Below the pieces are notes generated by a model. That model was not told where the DNA came from and did no database searches. It saw only the letters and a program-made list of their open reading frames with translations. A stretch of DNA of 51,207 nt, from assembly GCA_017455565.1 (NCBI GenBank), contig JAFSZV010000020.1, positions 1-51,207 of the forward strand, written 5' to 3'. This DNA is from Clostridia bacterium (GTDB lineage Bacteria; Bacillota; Clostridia; Oscillospirales; Butyricicoccaceae). Shown here piece by piece: positions 23,535 to 30,842 of the stretch. The position numbers and the translations under genes were made by a program. Within the stretch, counting starts at the first letter, position 1, and each line of letters opens with the position of its first letter.

Positions 23535-24848
23535 ATGGCACATACTTTTAAAGGCGGCATTCACCCCGACGATAAAAAGCGTGCTACCTCCGGCAAGGCG
23601 ATCGAACTGCTTCCGGCTCCCGCTCAGGTGGTTTTGCCCATGTCCATGCACATCGGCAAGCCCTGCGAGCCCATCGTCCAAGTCGGAGATCATGTTTATC
23701 TCGGTCAGAAGATCGCCGACTCCCAGGCACCTGTTTCTTCTCCCATTCACGCTTCTGTCTCCGGCACGGTGGTAAAGATCGAGCCCCGCCCCTATTCCTT
23801 CGGGACGGAGATCATGAGCGTCGTCATTGAAAACGACTTCCGGGATGAGCCGGACCCCTCCATCCATCCGCTGGACATCGACGCCATGACCACGGAAGAG
23901 ATTGTGGTCGCCATCCGCGAGGCGGGCATCGTCGGTCACGGTGGGGCCACCTTCCCCACCTCGGTCAAGATCTCTTCCGGTCTGGGCAAGGTCGACAAGG
24001 TCATCATCAACGGCTCCGAATGCGAGCCCTATGTGACCTCAGACCACCGCATCATGCTGGAATATCCCTGGGAGGTCGTGGGCGGCGGCAAGCTGCTGGC
24101 CAAGATTTTCAACGTTCCCGAGGTTATGCTGGGCGTGGAGATGAACAAGCAAGATGCGTTCCCCAAGCTGCGGGAATACCTGCCAGAGGACGGGACCGTC
24201 AAGCTCTATCCCTTGGTTACCAAATATCCGCAGGGCTCTGAAAAGCACATCATCAAGGCTCTCACCGGCCGCGAGGTGCCTTCCGGAAAGCTGCCCGCCG
24301 ACGCTGGCGCCGCCGTGTTCAACACCGACACCGCCGCCGCCATCTACCGTTTGTTCACCACCGGCATGCCAGTCATCCGCCGCATCGTCACCGTTTCCGG
24401 CAGCGCCGTCAGCAACCCCAAGAACCTGGAATGCCGCATCGGGACCCTCATGGAAAATCTGATCGACGCCTGCGGCGGGTTTATCGAGCCGCCCAAAAAG
24501 CTGATTATGGGCGGGCCGATGATGGGAATGCCCCAATACCGTCTGGACATCCCCGTGATGAAGGGCACCAACGGCTTTTTGGCGTTCTGCAAGGACGAAT
24601 GCGTTACCGCGGAGCATCCCGCCTGCATCCGCTGCGGAAAGTGCGTGGGCTCATGTCCCATGAATCTGCTGCCCACTTATATTTATCAGTGCTCCGAAAA
24701 GGGCGAGATCGCGGATCTGGAATACTACAACGCCCTCGACTGCATTCAGTGCGGTGCATGTACTTACGTCTGTCCCGCCAAGCTGCCTCTGATGCAAGGC
24801 ATTCTGGTGGCAAAACAGCGCGTCATGGATGCGCGCAGGAAGAAGTGA
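23535..24848 (+). CDS. rnfC: Rnf complex subunit C (NADH-binding, Fe-S)
   Basis: A 437-residue membrane-associated subunit of the ferredoxin:NAD+ oxidoreductase that pumps Na+ or H+. It opens with the RnfC segment FKGGIHPDDKK. An NADH/FMN-binding region follows (GIVGHGGATFPTSVK and INGSECEPYVTSDH). Two C-terminal 4Fe-4S motifs are CIRCGKCVGSCP and CIQCGACTYVCP. It is the first gene of rnfCDGEAB with GTGAGGTGAG before the ATG. Gene order C-D-G-E-A-B is the usual one in Clostridia. rnfD starts 10 bp after it. Confidence 0.97.
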   Translation: MAHTFKGGIHPDDKKRATSGKAIELLPAPAQVVLPMSMHIGKPCEPIVQVGDHVYLGQKIADSQAPVSSPIHASVSGTVVKIEPRPYSFGTEIMSVVIENDFRDEPDPSIHPLDIDAMTTEEIVVAIREAGIVGHGGATFPTSVKISSGLGKVDKVIINGSECEPYVTSDHRIMLEYPWEVVGGGKLLAKIFNVPEVMLGVEMNKQDAFPKLREYLPEDGTVKLYPLVTKYPQGSEKHIIKALTGREVPSGKLPADAGAAVFNTDTAAAIYRLFTTGMPVIRRIVTVSGSAVSNPKNLECRIGTLMENLIDACGGFIEPPKKLIMGGPMMGMPQYRLDIPVMKGTNGFLAFCKDECVTAEHPACIRCGKCVGSCPMNLLPTYIYQCSEKGEIADLEYYNALDCIQCGACTYVCPAKLPLMQGILVAKQRVMDARRKK

Positions 24849-24858
24849 GGCGAACCAT

Positions 24859-25875
24859 ATGTACGATCTTTCTCAGTTAAAAGTCAGCAACTCACCCCAT
24901 ATCCGCAGCGAAGACAGCACCCGCCAGATCATGCTGGACGTGATCATCGGCCTTCTGCCCGCGCTGGCGCTGGCGATTTTTGTATTTGGCCCCCGCGCGC
25001 TGGTGGTGGTATGCATTTCGGTGATCGGCTGCGTGTTCTTCGAGTGGCTGTATAACCGACTAATGAAAAAGCCCTTGAGCATCGACAACCTTTCCGCCGT
25101 GGTCACGGGCATGCTGCTGGCCTATGCCCTGCCCGTCACCGCCCCCTGGTGGATGATCCTGATCGGCGATTTCTTTGCCATCGTTTTCGTCAAGTGTCTG
25201 TTTGGCGGCATCGGCAAAAACTTTATGAACCCCGCGCTGGGCGGCCGCGCTTTTCTGGTGGCCTCCTATCCCACTCTGATGACCACCTGGGCCAAGGCCC
25301 GCACCACGCTGCCCCTTTTTGGCAGCAGTGACGTCGTCACCTCGGCCACGGCGCTCTCTTCGCTGAAAAACGGCAAAATTCCCTCCGATATCTCCATTCT
25401 TGATGCGCTTTTGGGCATGGAGGGCGGCTGTCTGGGCGAAGTTTCCGCTCTGGCGCTGATCGTGGGCGGCCTATGGCTGCTCTATCGCCGGGTCATCAGC
25501 CTTCGCATCCCCGCCTCCTTCATCGGAACGGTGGCGCTGCTGACCCTCATTTTCCACAAGGGCGATGCCGGCGCCGTCCAGTGGATGGTCTGGCAGCTCC
25601 TTTCCGGCAGCCTACTGCTGGGCGCCATCTTCATGGCCACCGACTACACATCTTCCCCCGTCACGAACAGGGGCCAGATCATTTATGGCATCGGCTGCGG
25701 CGTACTCACCGTGATGATTCGCTACTTCGGCTCTTATCCCGAGGGCGTGACTTACGCGATCCTGATCATGAACTGCTGCGTCTTCCTGATCGAAAAGATC
25801 TCCCAGCCCGTCAAGTTCGGCTATGTCAAGCCGGCCACGGCGGCCAAGGACAAAAAGGAGGCATCCAAATCATGA
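24859..25875 (+). CDS. rnfD: Rnf complex subunit D (flavin-bearing membrane subunit)
   Basis: A 338-residue membrane protein from ATG 24859 with GTGAGG 8 nt upstream. It has about nine to ten hydrophobic segments and the RnfD motif GKNFMNPALGGRAFL. The DVVTSATAL segment near residues 158-166 corresponds to the S/T-GAT-type site where FMN is covalently attached to Thr in the family. The final residues are lysine-rich. Its TGA overlaps the rnfG ATG (ATGA). Confidence 0.96.
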   Translation: MYDLSQLKVSNSPHIRSEDSTRQIMLDVIIGLLPALALAIFVFGPRALVVVCISVIGCVFFEWLYNRLMKKPLSIDNLSAVVTGMLLAYALPVTAPWWMILIGDFFAIVFVKCLFGGIGKNFMNPALGGRAFLVASYPTLMTTWAKARTTLPLFGSSDVVTSATALSSLKNGKIPSDISILDALLGMEGGCLGEVSALALIVGGLWLLYRRVISLRIPASFIGTVALLTLIFHKGDAGAVQWMVWQLLSGSLLLGAIFMATDYTSSPVTNRGQIIYGIGCGVLTVMIRYFGSYPEGVTYAILIMNCCVFLIEKISQPVKFGYVKPATAAKDKKEASKS

Positions 25876-26405
25876 ATAAGATTGTGAAGCTCACGCTGGT
25901 CCTGTTTGCGTTCGGCGCCGTCGTGGCCTTGCTGCTGGGCATGGTCAATATGGTGACCGAAGGCCGCATCGCCGCGCTGGAAAAGGAAAAGCAGGACAAC
26001 GCCATGCAGGAGGTCCTGCCCTCCTCCGGCTACGAAGAGTTGGAATACACCGGCGGCAACCCCAATGTCCTCGGCATCTACAGGGCGGGTGACGCAGGCT
26101 ATGTCGTCAAGGTGGTGGAATCGGGCTCGCAGGGCAGCGTGGAAATGATCGTCGGCCTTGACAAGAGCTTTGCCGTCACCGGCATTTCCATCATCAAGCA
26201 CAGCGAAACCTCCGGTCTGGGCGCCGTGGCGGCCAGCACCGGCGCCGACGGTCGGGCGTTCCGGAACCAGTTCATCGGCCTGACCGCTGCCGGCGTCGTA
26301 AAAGACGGCGGCACGGTGCAGGCCATCACCGGTGCCACCATCACCTCCCGCGCGGTGTGCCGCGGCGTCAACGACGCCATCGCCGCCGCCAAGACTGTGG
26401 GTTAA
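25872..26405 (+). CDS. rnfG: Rnf complex subunit G (covalent FMN)
   Basis: A 177-residue subunit. Its N-terminal membrane anchor is LTLVLFAFGAVVALLLGMV and its extracytoplasmic FMN-binding domain ends with the flavinylation motif ITGATITSRAV. The Thr of TGAT-x-T/S is the FMN attachment site made by an ApbE-type flavin transferase; no apbE gene is in this window. The start overlaps the rnfD stop by 4 bp. The rnfE start follows 15 bp after its stop, with AAGGAGG between. Confidence 0.96.
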   Translation: MNKIVKLTLVLFAFGAVVALLLGMVNMVTEGRIAALEKEKQDNAMQEVLPSSGYEELEYTGGNPNVLGIYRAGDAGYVVKVVESGSQGSVEMIVGLDKSFAVTGISIIKHSETSGLGAVAASTGADGRAFRNQFIGLTAAGVVKDGGTVQAITGATITSRAVCRGVNDAIAAAKTVG

Positions 26406-26420
26406 GGAGGATCATCCACT

Positions 26421-27101
26421 ATGAACGTGAAAAAACAATTCAAAGACGGTCTGATCACCCAGAACCCCGTTCTCGTTCAGCTTTTGGGCATGTGTTCCAC
26501 GCTGGCGATCACCACCTCGCTGTTCAACGGCGTGGGCATGGGGCTTTCCGTTATCGTCATCCTCACCTGCTGCAACATCGTGATCTCCGCGCTGCGGAAG
26601 GTCATCCCCAACGACATCCGCATCGCCATCTATGTGGTGGTCATCGCCGGCTTCGTCACCATTGTCGATCTGCTTTTGAAGGCCTTTATTCCCGCGCTGA
26701 GCGAGGCGCTGGGCGTCTTTATCCCGCTGATCGTGGTCAACTGCATCATCATCGGCCGTTCCGAGGCCTTTGCCGCCAAGAACTCCGTGGGCGCCTCCGC
26801 GCTGGACGGCATCTTCCAGGGCCTGGGCTATACGCTGGTTTTGGTGGCCATGTGCGTCATCCGCGAGTTTCTGGCCAAGGGCACCTTTGGCGGCGGCATG
26901 CTGGACGTTGCCAACGGCTTCAAGGTGGTTTTCAACGGCACCGGTTCCGGCATCCACCTCTTTCCTTCCCATTACGGCGCGCTGGTCATGGCGCTGCCCG
27001 TGGGCGGCTTTTTGACGCTGGGCTGCCTGATCGCGCTGATGCAGCATCTGCTGCGTAAAAGCGAGCAAAAGAAATCCGAAAAGAAGGAGGCCGCTGAATA
27101 A
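26421..27101 (+). CDS. rnfE: Rnf complex subunit E
   Basis: A 226-residue integral membrane subunit with six hydrophobic segments. It contains NPVLVQLLGMCSTLAI near the N terminus and VVNCIIIGRSEAFAAKN, both conserved in RnfE/RnfA. Cys residues in these segments could hold the membrane iron-sulfur centre described for the related Nqr/Rnf complexes. The C-terminal tail is Lys/Glu-rich. Its TAA overlaps the rnfA ATG (TAATG), so the pair is coupled. Confidence 0.96.
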   Translation: MNVKKQFKDGLITQNPVLVQLLGMCSTLAITTSLFNGVGMGLSVIVILTCCNIVISALRKVIPNDIRIAIYVVVIAGFVTIVDLLLKAFIPALSEALGVFIPLIVVNCIIIGRSEAFAAKNSVGASALDGIFQGLGYTLVLVAMCVIREFLAKGTFGGGMLDVANGFKVVFNGTGSGIHLFPSHYGALVMALPVGGFLTLGCLIALMQHLLRKSEQKKSEKKEAAE

Positions 27102-27691
27102 TGGATGCTGCAAAGCTGCTTGACATCATGCTGGGAGCCATCCTGATCAACAACTTCATCTTCTCCCAGTTCCTTGGCATCTGTCCCTTCATGGGCGTTT
27201 CCAAAAAGACCGACACCGCAGCCGGCATGGGCATGGCCGTTATCTTCGTCATGGGCCTGGCCTCCGCCATCTGCTGGGTCATCAACCGGTTTGTGCTGGT
27301 GGCACTGGGCCTGCAGTATCTTCAGACGCTGGCCTATATCCTGATCATCGCCGCCCTGGTCCAGTTCGTGGAAATGTTCCTGAAAAAGGCCGTCCCAAGC
27401 CTCTACAGCGCGCTGGGCATCTATCTGCCCCTGATTACCACTAACTGCGCCGTGCTGGGTGTGGTGCTGCTGAACACTCAGAACAATTACAACTTCATTG
27501 AGAGCGTGGTTTATGGCGTCACCGGCGGCATCGGCTTTCTGGTCGCCATCGTCCTGTTCGCCAGCATCCGAGAAAAGCTCCGCTTTGCCGATTATCCTAA
27601 GGCGTTTGAGGGCTTCCCCATCGCGCTGGTCACCGCCGGCCTGCTGGCTCTGGCCTTCATGGGCTTCTCCGGCATGAGCATTCCGTGGTAA
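27101..27691 (+). CDS. rnfA: Rnf complex subunit A
   Basis: A 196-residue integral membrane subunit with six hydrophobic helices, antiparallel in topology to RnfE. It contains the RnfA signature NNFIFSQFLGICPFMGVSKK and LPLITTNCAVLGV. The conserved Cys residues in these two segments are present. RnfA and RnfE form the ion-translocating core. It starts within the rnfE stop codon and is followed by rnfB after 15 bp with GGAGGGCG. Confidence 0.97.
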   Translation: MDAAKLLDIMLGAILINNFIFSQFLGICPFMGVSKKTDTAAGMGMAVIFVMGLASAICWVINRFVLVALGLQYLQTLAYILIIAALVQFVEMFLKKAVPSLYSALGIYLPLITTNCAVLGVVLLNTQNNYNFIESVVYGVTGGIGFLVAIVLFASIREKLRFADYPKAFEGFPIALVTAGLLALAFMGFSGMSIPW

Positions 27692-27706
27692 GGAGGGCGT
27701 GAACGT

Positions 27707-28561
27707 ATGACGAATGTAATTTATGCTGTTGCCGTTTTGGGCATTCTGGGCGCCGTGTTTGGCGCGCTGCTGGCTTATGCCTCCAGGATCTTTCATGCGG
27801 AGCACGACGAACGGATCGATGAGATCCTGGCTGTCCTCCCCGGCGCCAACTGCGGCGGATGTGGCTTTCCCGGCTGCGCCAAATGCGCCGAGTCCATCGT
27901 AGCGGGCAAGGCCAAGGTCTCCGTCTGTCCCGTGGGCGGCCCCGCCGTGGCGGCTCAGGTGGCCGGGATCATGGGCGTGGAAGACCCCGGCACCGAGCGG
28001 ATCGTCTCGCATGTTTACTGCTGCGGCGGCGACCGCGCCTCCCAAAAATTCGAATACGACGGCCTTAAGACCTGCGCCGCCGCCAATAAGGTGGCCGGCT
28101 CCCACATGGCGTGCCCCTCGGCATGTCTGGGCTTCGGCTCCTGCGTGGCCGTGTGTAAATACGACGCCATCCATGTGGAAAACGGCGTCGCCAGAGTGGA
28201 TACGGACAAATGCGTGGCCTGCGGCGCCTGTGTCGCCGCCTGCCCCAAGGGCCTGATCGAGCTGGTTCCCGCCAGGCAGAAAGTCTTTATCAGCTGCCGC
28301 AACACTGAAAAGGGTGTCGCGGTCCGCAATAAATGCCAAGTGGGCTGCATCGCCTGTACCCTCTGCGCCAAAAAATGTCCCGCTGAGGCCATCACCATCG
28401 AGAACAATCTGGCCAGGATCGATTATGCCAAGTGCACCAACTGCGGCATTTGCGCCACGGTCTGCCCGCGCAAGCTAATCGTCGATCTGGCCGCCAAACC
28501 CGCGGAAGCGGCTCCCGCCGCGCCGGCAGCCTCCGCCGCGTCCGCTGCGGGCGCGCAGTGA
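27707..28561 (+). CDS. rnfB: Rnf complex subunit B (ferredoxin-accepting Fe-S protein)
   Basis: A 284-residue subunit with one N-terminal membrane helix. It has an NqrF/RnfB-type cluster motif CGGCGFPGCAKCAESI with a distal Cys. Several ferredoxin-like cysteine motifs follow (CVACGACVAACP, CIACTLCAKKCP, CTNCGICATVCP). It takes electrons from reduced ferredoxin. The final 30 residues are an Ala/Pro-rich tail that is probably disordered. It closes the rnf gene set. A membrane-anchored protein gene follows 37 bp later on the same strand. Confidence 0.97.
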   Translation: MTNVIYAVAVLGILGAVFGALLAYASRIFHAEHDERIDEILAVLPGANCGGCGFPGCAKCAESIVAGKAKVSVCPVGGPAVAAQVAGIMGVEDPGTERIVSHVYCCGGDRASQKFEYDGLKTCAAANKVAGSHMACPSACLGFGSCVAVCKYDAIHVENGVARVDTDKCVACGACVAACPKGLIELVPARQKVFISCRNTEKGVAVRNKCQVGCIACTLCAKKCPAEAITIENNLARIDYAKCTNCGICATVCPRKLIVDLAAKPAEAAPAAPAASAASAAGAQ

Positions 28562-28598
28562 TCGTCCCCCACCCCCAAGCTGACAAAGGAGATCGGTT

Positions 28599-29687
28599 AT
28601 GCCAGGTTATTACAACAGCTACAAAGGGTCCCGCCGTCGGAAACGGAACAGGATCAGGATCATCCTCCTGATCCTGCTGCTGCTTGTTTTGCTTGCCGCA
28701 GCCGCTCTTTTTTTCCTGCAAGACCGAGCGATCTTTACCGCCGAAGGCTTCCGCTTCCCCTTCAGCCGCGACCCTGCGCAGGAGCAGGAGCAGGAGCCCA
28801 ACGATCTGTCTGACTTTCATCTGGAGATCGAGAGCGGCGACCCGTCCGCCGCCGTTCCCGGCGATCATCCCCCTTCCGCAGATCCCGTTCCCGTGGAACA
28901 CGACCCGCTTCTGTCGGCGTGGCAGGTGGGCGGCGAGGCCCTTTTGGCCGATCCCGACGGCGCCTTGTCCGCCATGCAATCCGCAGGACGGACGCAGTTT
29001 GCGGTTTTGGTCAAGACCGCCGATCATCAGATCCTGGTTCCCGACGCAGGCGCGCCGCAGGGCGGCGTTTCGCCCCGGGCTGCGGATTTTGCCGCATACG
29101 TCGGTGAACTGGAACAAAAGCCGGCGGCCATTCTTCCCGCCCTGCGGGACGATCTGCGTCCCCGGAGCATCCACCGTGCCTCCGCTTTGAAAACGGCCAG
29201 CGGCGCCATCTGGCTGGACCGCACCTATACCGCCTGGTATGACCCCACCGGAAAGGACACGGCGACCGATCTGCTGGCGCAGATCAAGGCCTGTCAGGCC
29301 GCCGGCTTCCGTCAGGTGATCCTTACCGATTTCTGCTTCCCCACCGTCGGCAAGACCGAATTGATCAATTTCAATCATATTTCTTCCCGCACCGCCGCGC
29401 TGACGGCGCTGGCGAAACAGCTTTCCGAAGGGACGGATTGCTCTCTGGGGCTTCTGCTCACCAAAGAGGCCTCCCAGAATCTTCTGGACAGCGCCGCCGG
29501 GCAGGACGTGATGGAGCTGGCGCAATATTTTGACGTGCTCTATGTAGACGTCTCTGATCCGGCCAGCGATCCCGCGGTGCTGGAAAGCGCGCTGGAGGAC
29601 ACCGGCTGCCGCGTGGGCGTTTACGCCGCCTCGGCAGCGCAGCTTCCGGAGGACGGCGCACTGGACAGCATCCTGCGCGGCAACTGA
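28599..29687 (+). CDS. Membrane-anchored extracytoplasmic protein of unknown function
   Basis: A 362-residue protein with AAAGGAGAT before the ATG. A very basic N terminus (SRRRKRNR) precedes a single membrane helix (about 24-42). Then comes a disordered acidic/Pro-rich linker (52-100). From about 105 to 360 is a folded domain with alternating helices and strands (FAVLVKTADHQI, GFRQVILTDFCFP, FDVLYVDVSD). This resembles the TIM-barrel of putative glycoside hydrolases of the DUF4015 kind, but no catalytic pair is certain. It directly follows rnfB and shares the terminator at 29849, so it is likely transcribed with rnf, though nothing indicates a role in electron transport. Confidence 0.7.
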   Translation: MPGYYNSYKGSRRRKRNRIRIILLILLLLVLLAAAALFFLQDRAIFTAEGFRFPFSRDPAQEQEQEPNDLSDFHLEIESGDPSAAVPGDHPPSADPVPVEHDPLLSAWQVGGEALLADPDGALSAMQSAGRTQFAVLVKTADHQILVPDAGAPQGGVSPRAADFAAYVGELEQKPAAILPALRDDLRPRSIHRASALKTASGAIWLDRTYTAWYDPTGKDTATDLLAQIKACQAAGFRQVILTDFCFPTVGKTELINFNHISSRTAALTALAKQLSEGTDCSLGLLLTKEASQNLLDSAAGQDVMELAQYFDVLYVDVSDPASDPAVLESALEDTGCRVGVYAASAAQLPEDGALDSILRGN

Positions 29688-29848
29688 AAATAATGAGAAG
29701 AGCCTGTCGAAAAAAATGCTTCTCTAGGCTTTTCCGCCATTTTGGTTCCTGTTTTTGGGCCGGTTTCGCCGCATTTTTTGCGAAATCTTGCGGCGGGCCG
29801 CAGTGTTTTTGACCATTTTTACACAGAAAACGGCCAAAACCGATCGGT

Positions 29849-29884
29849 AATCAAAATCTCCTGAAGCGATTTTGATTTTTTTGA
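29849..29884 (+). terminator. Terminator of the rnf operon
   Basis: Stem AATCAAAATC / GATTTTGATT with a 9-nt loop followed by TTTTTTT on the plus strand. It lies 160 bp after the last gene of the operon; the stretch before it shows no gene. Confidence 0.8.
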
Positions 29885-29891
29885 CAAACAG

Positions 29892-29924
29892 AACCCGCCT
29901 CACGGCAATGCCGTGAGGCGGGTT
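29892..29924 (-). terminator. Terminator of the membrane protein gene at 29943
   Basis: A 16-bp near-perfect stem (AACCCGCCTCACGGCA and its complement) with a minimal loop. On the minus strand it follows the stop codon by 18 bp and has a T-rich tail (TTCTGTTTGTC). Together with 29849-29884 it insulates the two convergent units. Confidence 0.75.
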
Positions 29925-29942
29925 TGTCTTGCGGTTCAAAAA

Positions 29943-30515
29943 TCAAAATTGGAATCCGCCGCTGTTTTCGTATTTCCGGGCGGCCATGGCCAAAAAGACC
30001 AGAATGGCGACATACGCCGCAAACTCGATCACGATCAGAGCAAAGCCCAGCACACCGCCCAGCAGGCTGGACAGCAATCCTGCCACGATATGCGTCGCAA
30101 AGGCCTTCCACAGCCTCTCGGCGCCCAGATCGGCACGGGCCGAAAATTGCAGCTCCCGCACGCCCGTTGCGATCATATACAGCACCACAAAGCTCCCGAT
30201 GCTGGAGGCGACGTTCAAAATCACCATGACGGCTTGAGGAAGCTGCAGTGGCAGCAGGCCCAGCAGCGCGGTGGCAACGGTATAGGCACAAAGAATCTTG
30301 GCGGTCTTTCCCACCCATTCCCACGATTGGCTCTGTGGCAGGGATGCCGCGCCCTGCCAGACCAGATAATAGCCAAGAGCGGTCACAAGGCCCGACGCCA
30401 GAAGAATCACTCCCCTGCCGCCCCATTCGGACAGCAAAATCTCGCCCAGCAGCCCGATTACGTCCGTCACCAGACTGACAGAGGTCAGTAACATGCCCCA
30501 AAATACTTTTTTCAT
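29943..30515 (-). CDS. Six-helix membrane protein of unknown function
   Basis: A 190-residue integral membrane protein from ATG 30515, which follows AGGAGG by 7 nt. It has about five to six hydrophobic segments of regular length with short polar loops (for example SLPQSQSWEWVGK and ARADLGAERLWKAF). I do not recognise a family. It lies between rpsU, whose terminator separates them, and the end of the rnf unit. The first segment could also serve as an uncleaved signal anchor. Confidence 0.65.
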   Translation of the reverse strand: MKKVFWGMLLTSVSLVTDVIGLLGEILLSEWGGRGVILLASGLVTALGYYLVWQGAASLPQSQSWEWVGKTAKILCAYTVATALLGLLPLQLPQAVMVILNVASSIGSFVVLYMIATGVRELQFSARADLGAERLWKAFATHIVAGLLSSLLGGVLGFALIVIEFAAYVAILVFLAMAARKYENSGGFQF

Positions 30516-30531
30516 GCGAATCCTCCTACGT

Positions 30532-30564
30532 AAAAAAGATCCCGCAGGCTCCACCTGCGGGATC
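30532..30564 (-). terminator. Terminator of rpsU
   Basis: An 11-bp stem GATCCCGCAGG / CCTGCGGGATC with a 5-nt loop followed on the minus strand by six T residues, starting 11 bp after the rpsU stop. Confidence 0.9.
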
Positions 30565-30575
30565 CGAAAAAATCA

Positions 30576-30758
30576 TCAGCGATACATTTTTTTCTTGGCA
30601 CGAGCAGCCTCGCTCTTTTTACGGCGCTTGACGCTGGGGCTCTCATAGCATTCACGTCTCCGGAGTTCAGAAAGCACACCGGACTTGGCGCAGGAACGCT
30701 TAAAGCGGCGCAGCGCGTTGTCCAAAGACTCATCCGGCTTCACGCGGATCTCAGACAT
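30576..30758 (-). CDS. rpsU: 30S ribosomal protein S21
   Basis: A 60-residue basic ribosomal protein. The start [19 protein letters not shown] is chosen at 30758, after GAGGGAAG; upstream codons in frame would extend into the promoter. The C-terminal half is very Lys/Arg-rich ([17 protein letters not shown]), as in the family. It is transcribed alone from a perfect consensus promoter at 30809-30837 and ends at its own terminator. Confidence 0.96.
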   Translation of the reverse strand: MSEIRVKPDESLDNALRRFKRSCAKSGVLSELRRRECYESPSVKRRKKSEAARAKKKMYR

Positions 30759-30808
30759 TTTTCTTCCCTCCCTCCATGACAACAAGGCGATGCATTGCAT
30801 CACAGACA

Positions 30809-30837
30809 TATTATACGCATCAAGTCTGTTTTTGTCA
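30809..30837 (-). promoter_or_regulatory. Perfect consensus promoter of rpsU
   Basis: On the minus strand TTGACA (30837-30832) and TATAAT (30814-30809) are separated by exactly 17 bp. The -35 box begins 5 bp after the leuS stop codon, with no terminator between, so rpsU can also be reached from leuS. Confidence 0.85.
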
Positions 30838-30842
30838 AGCGT

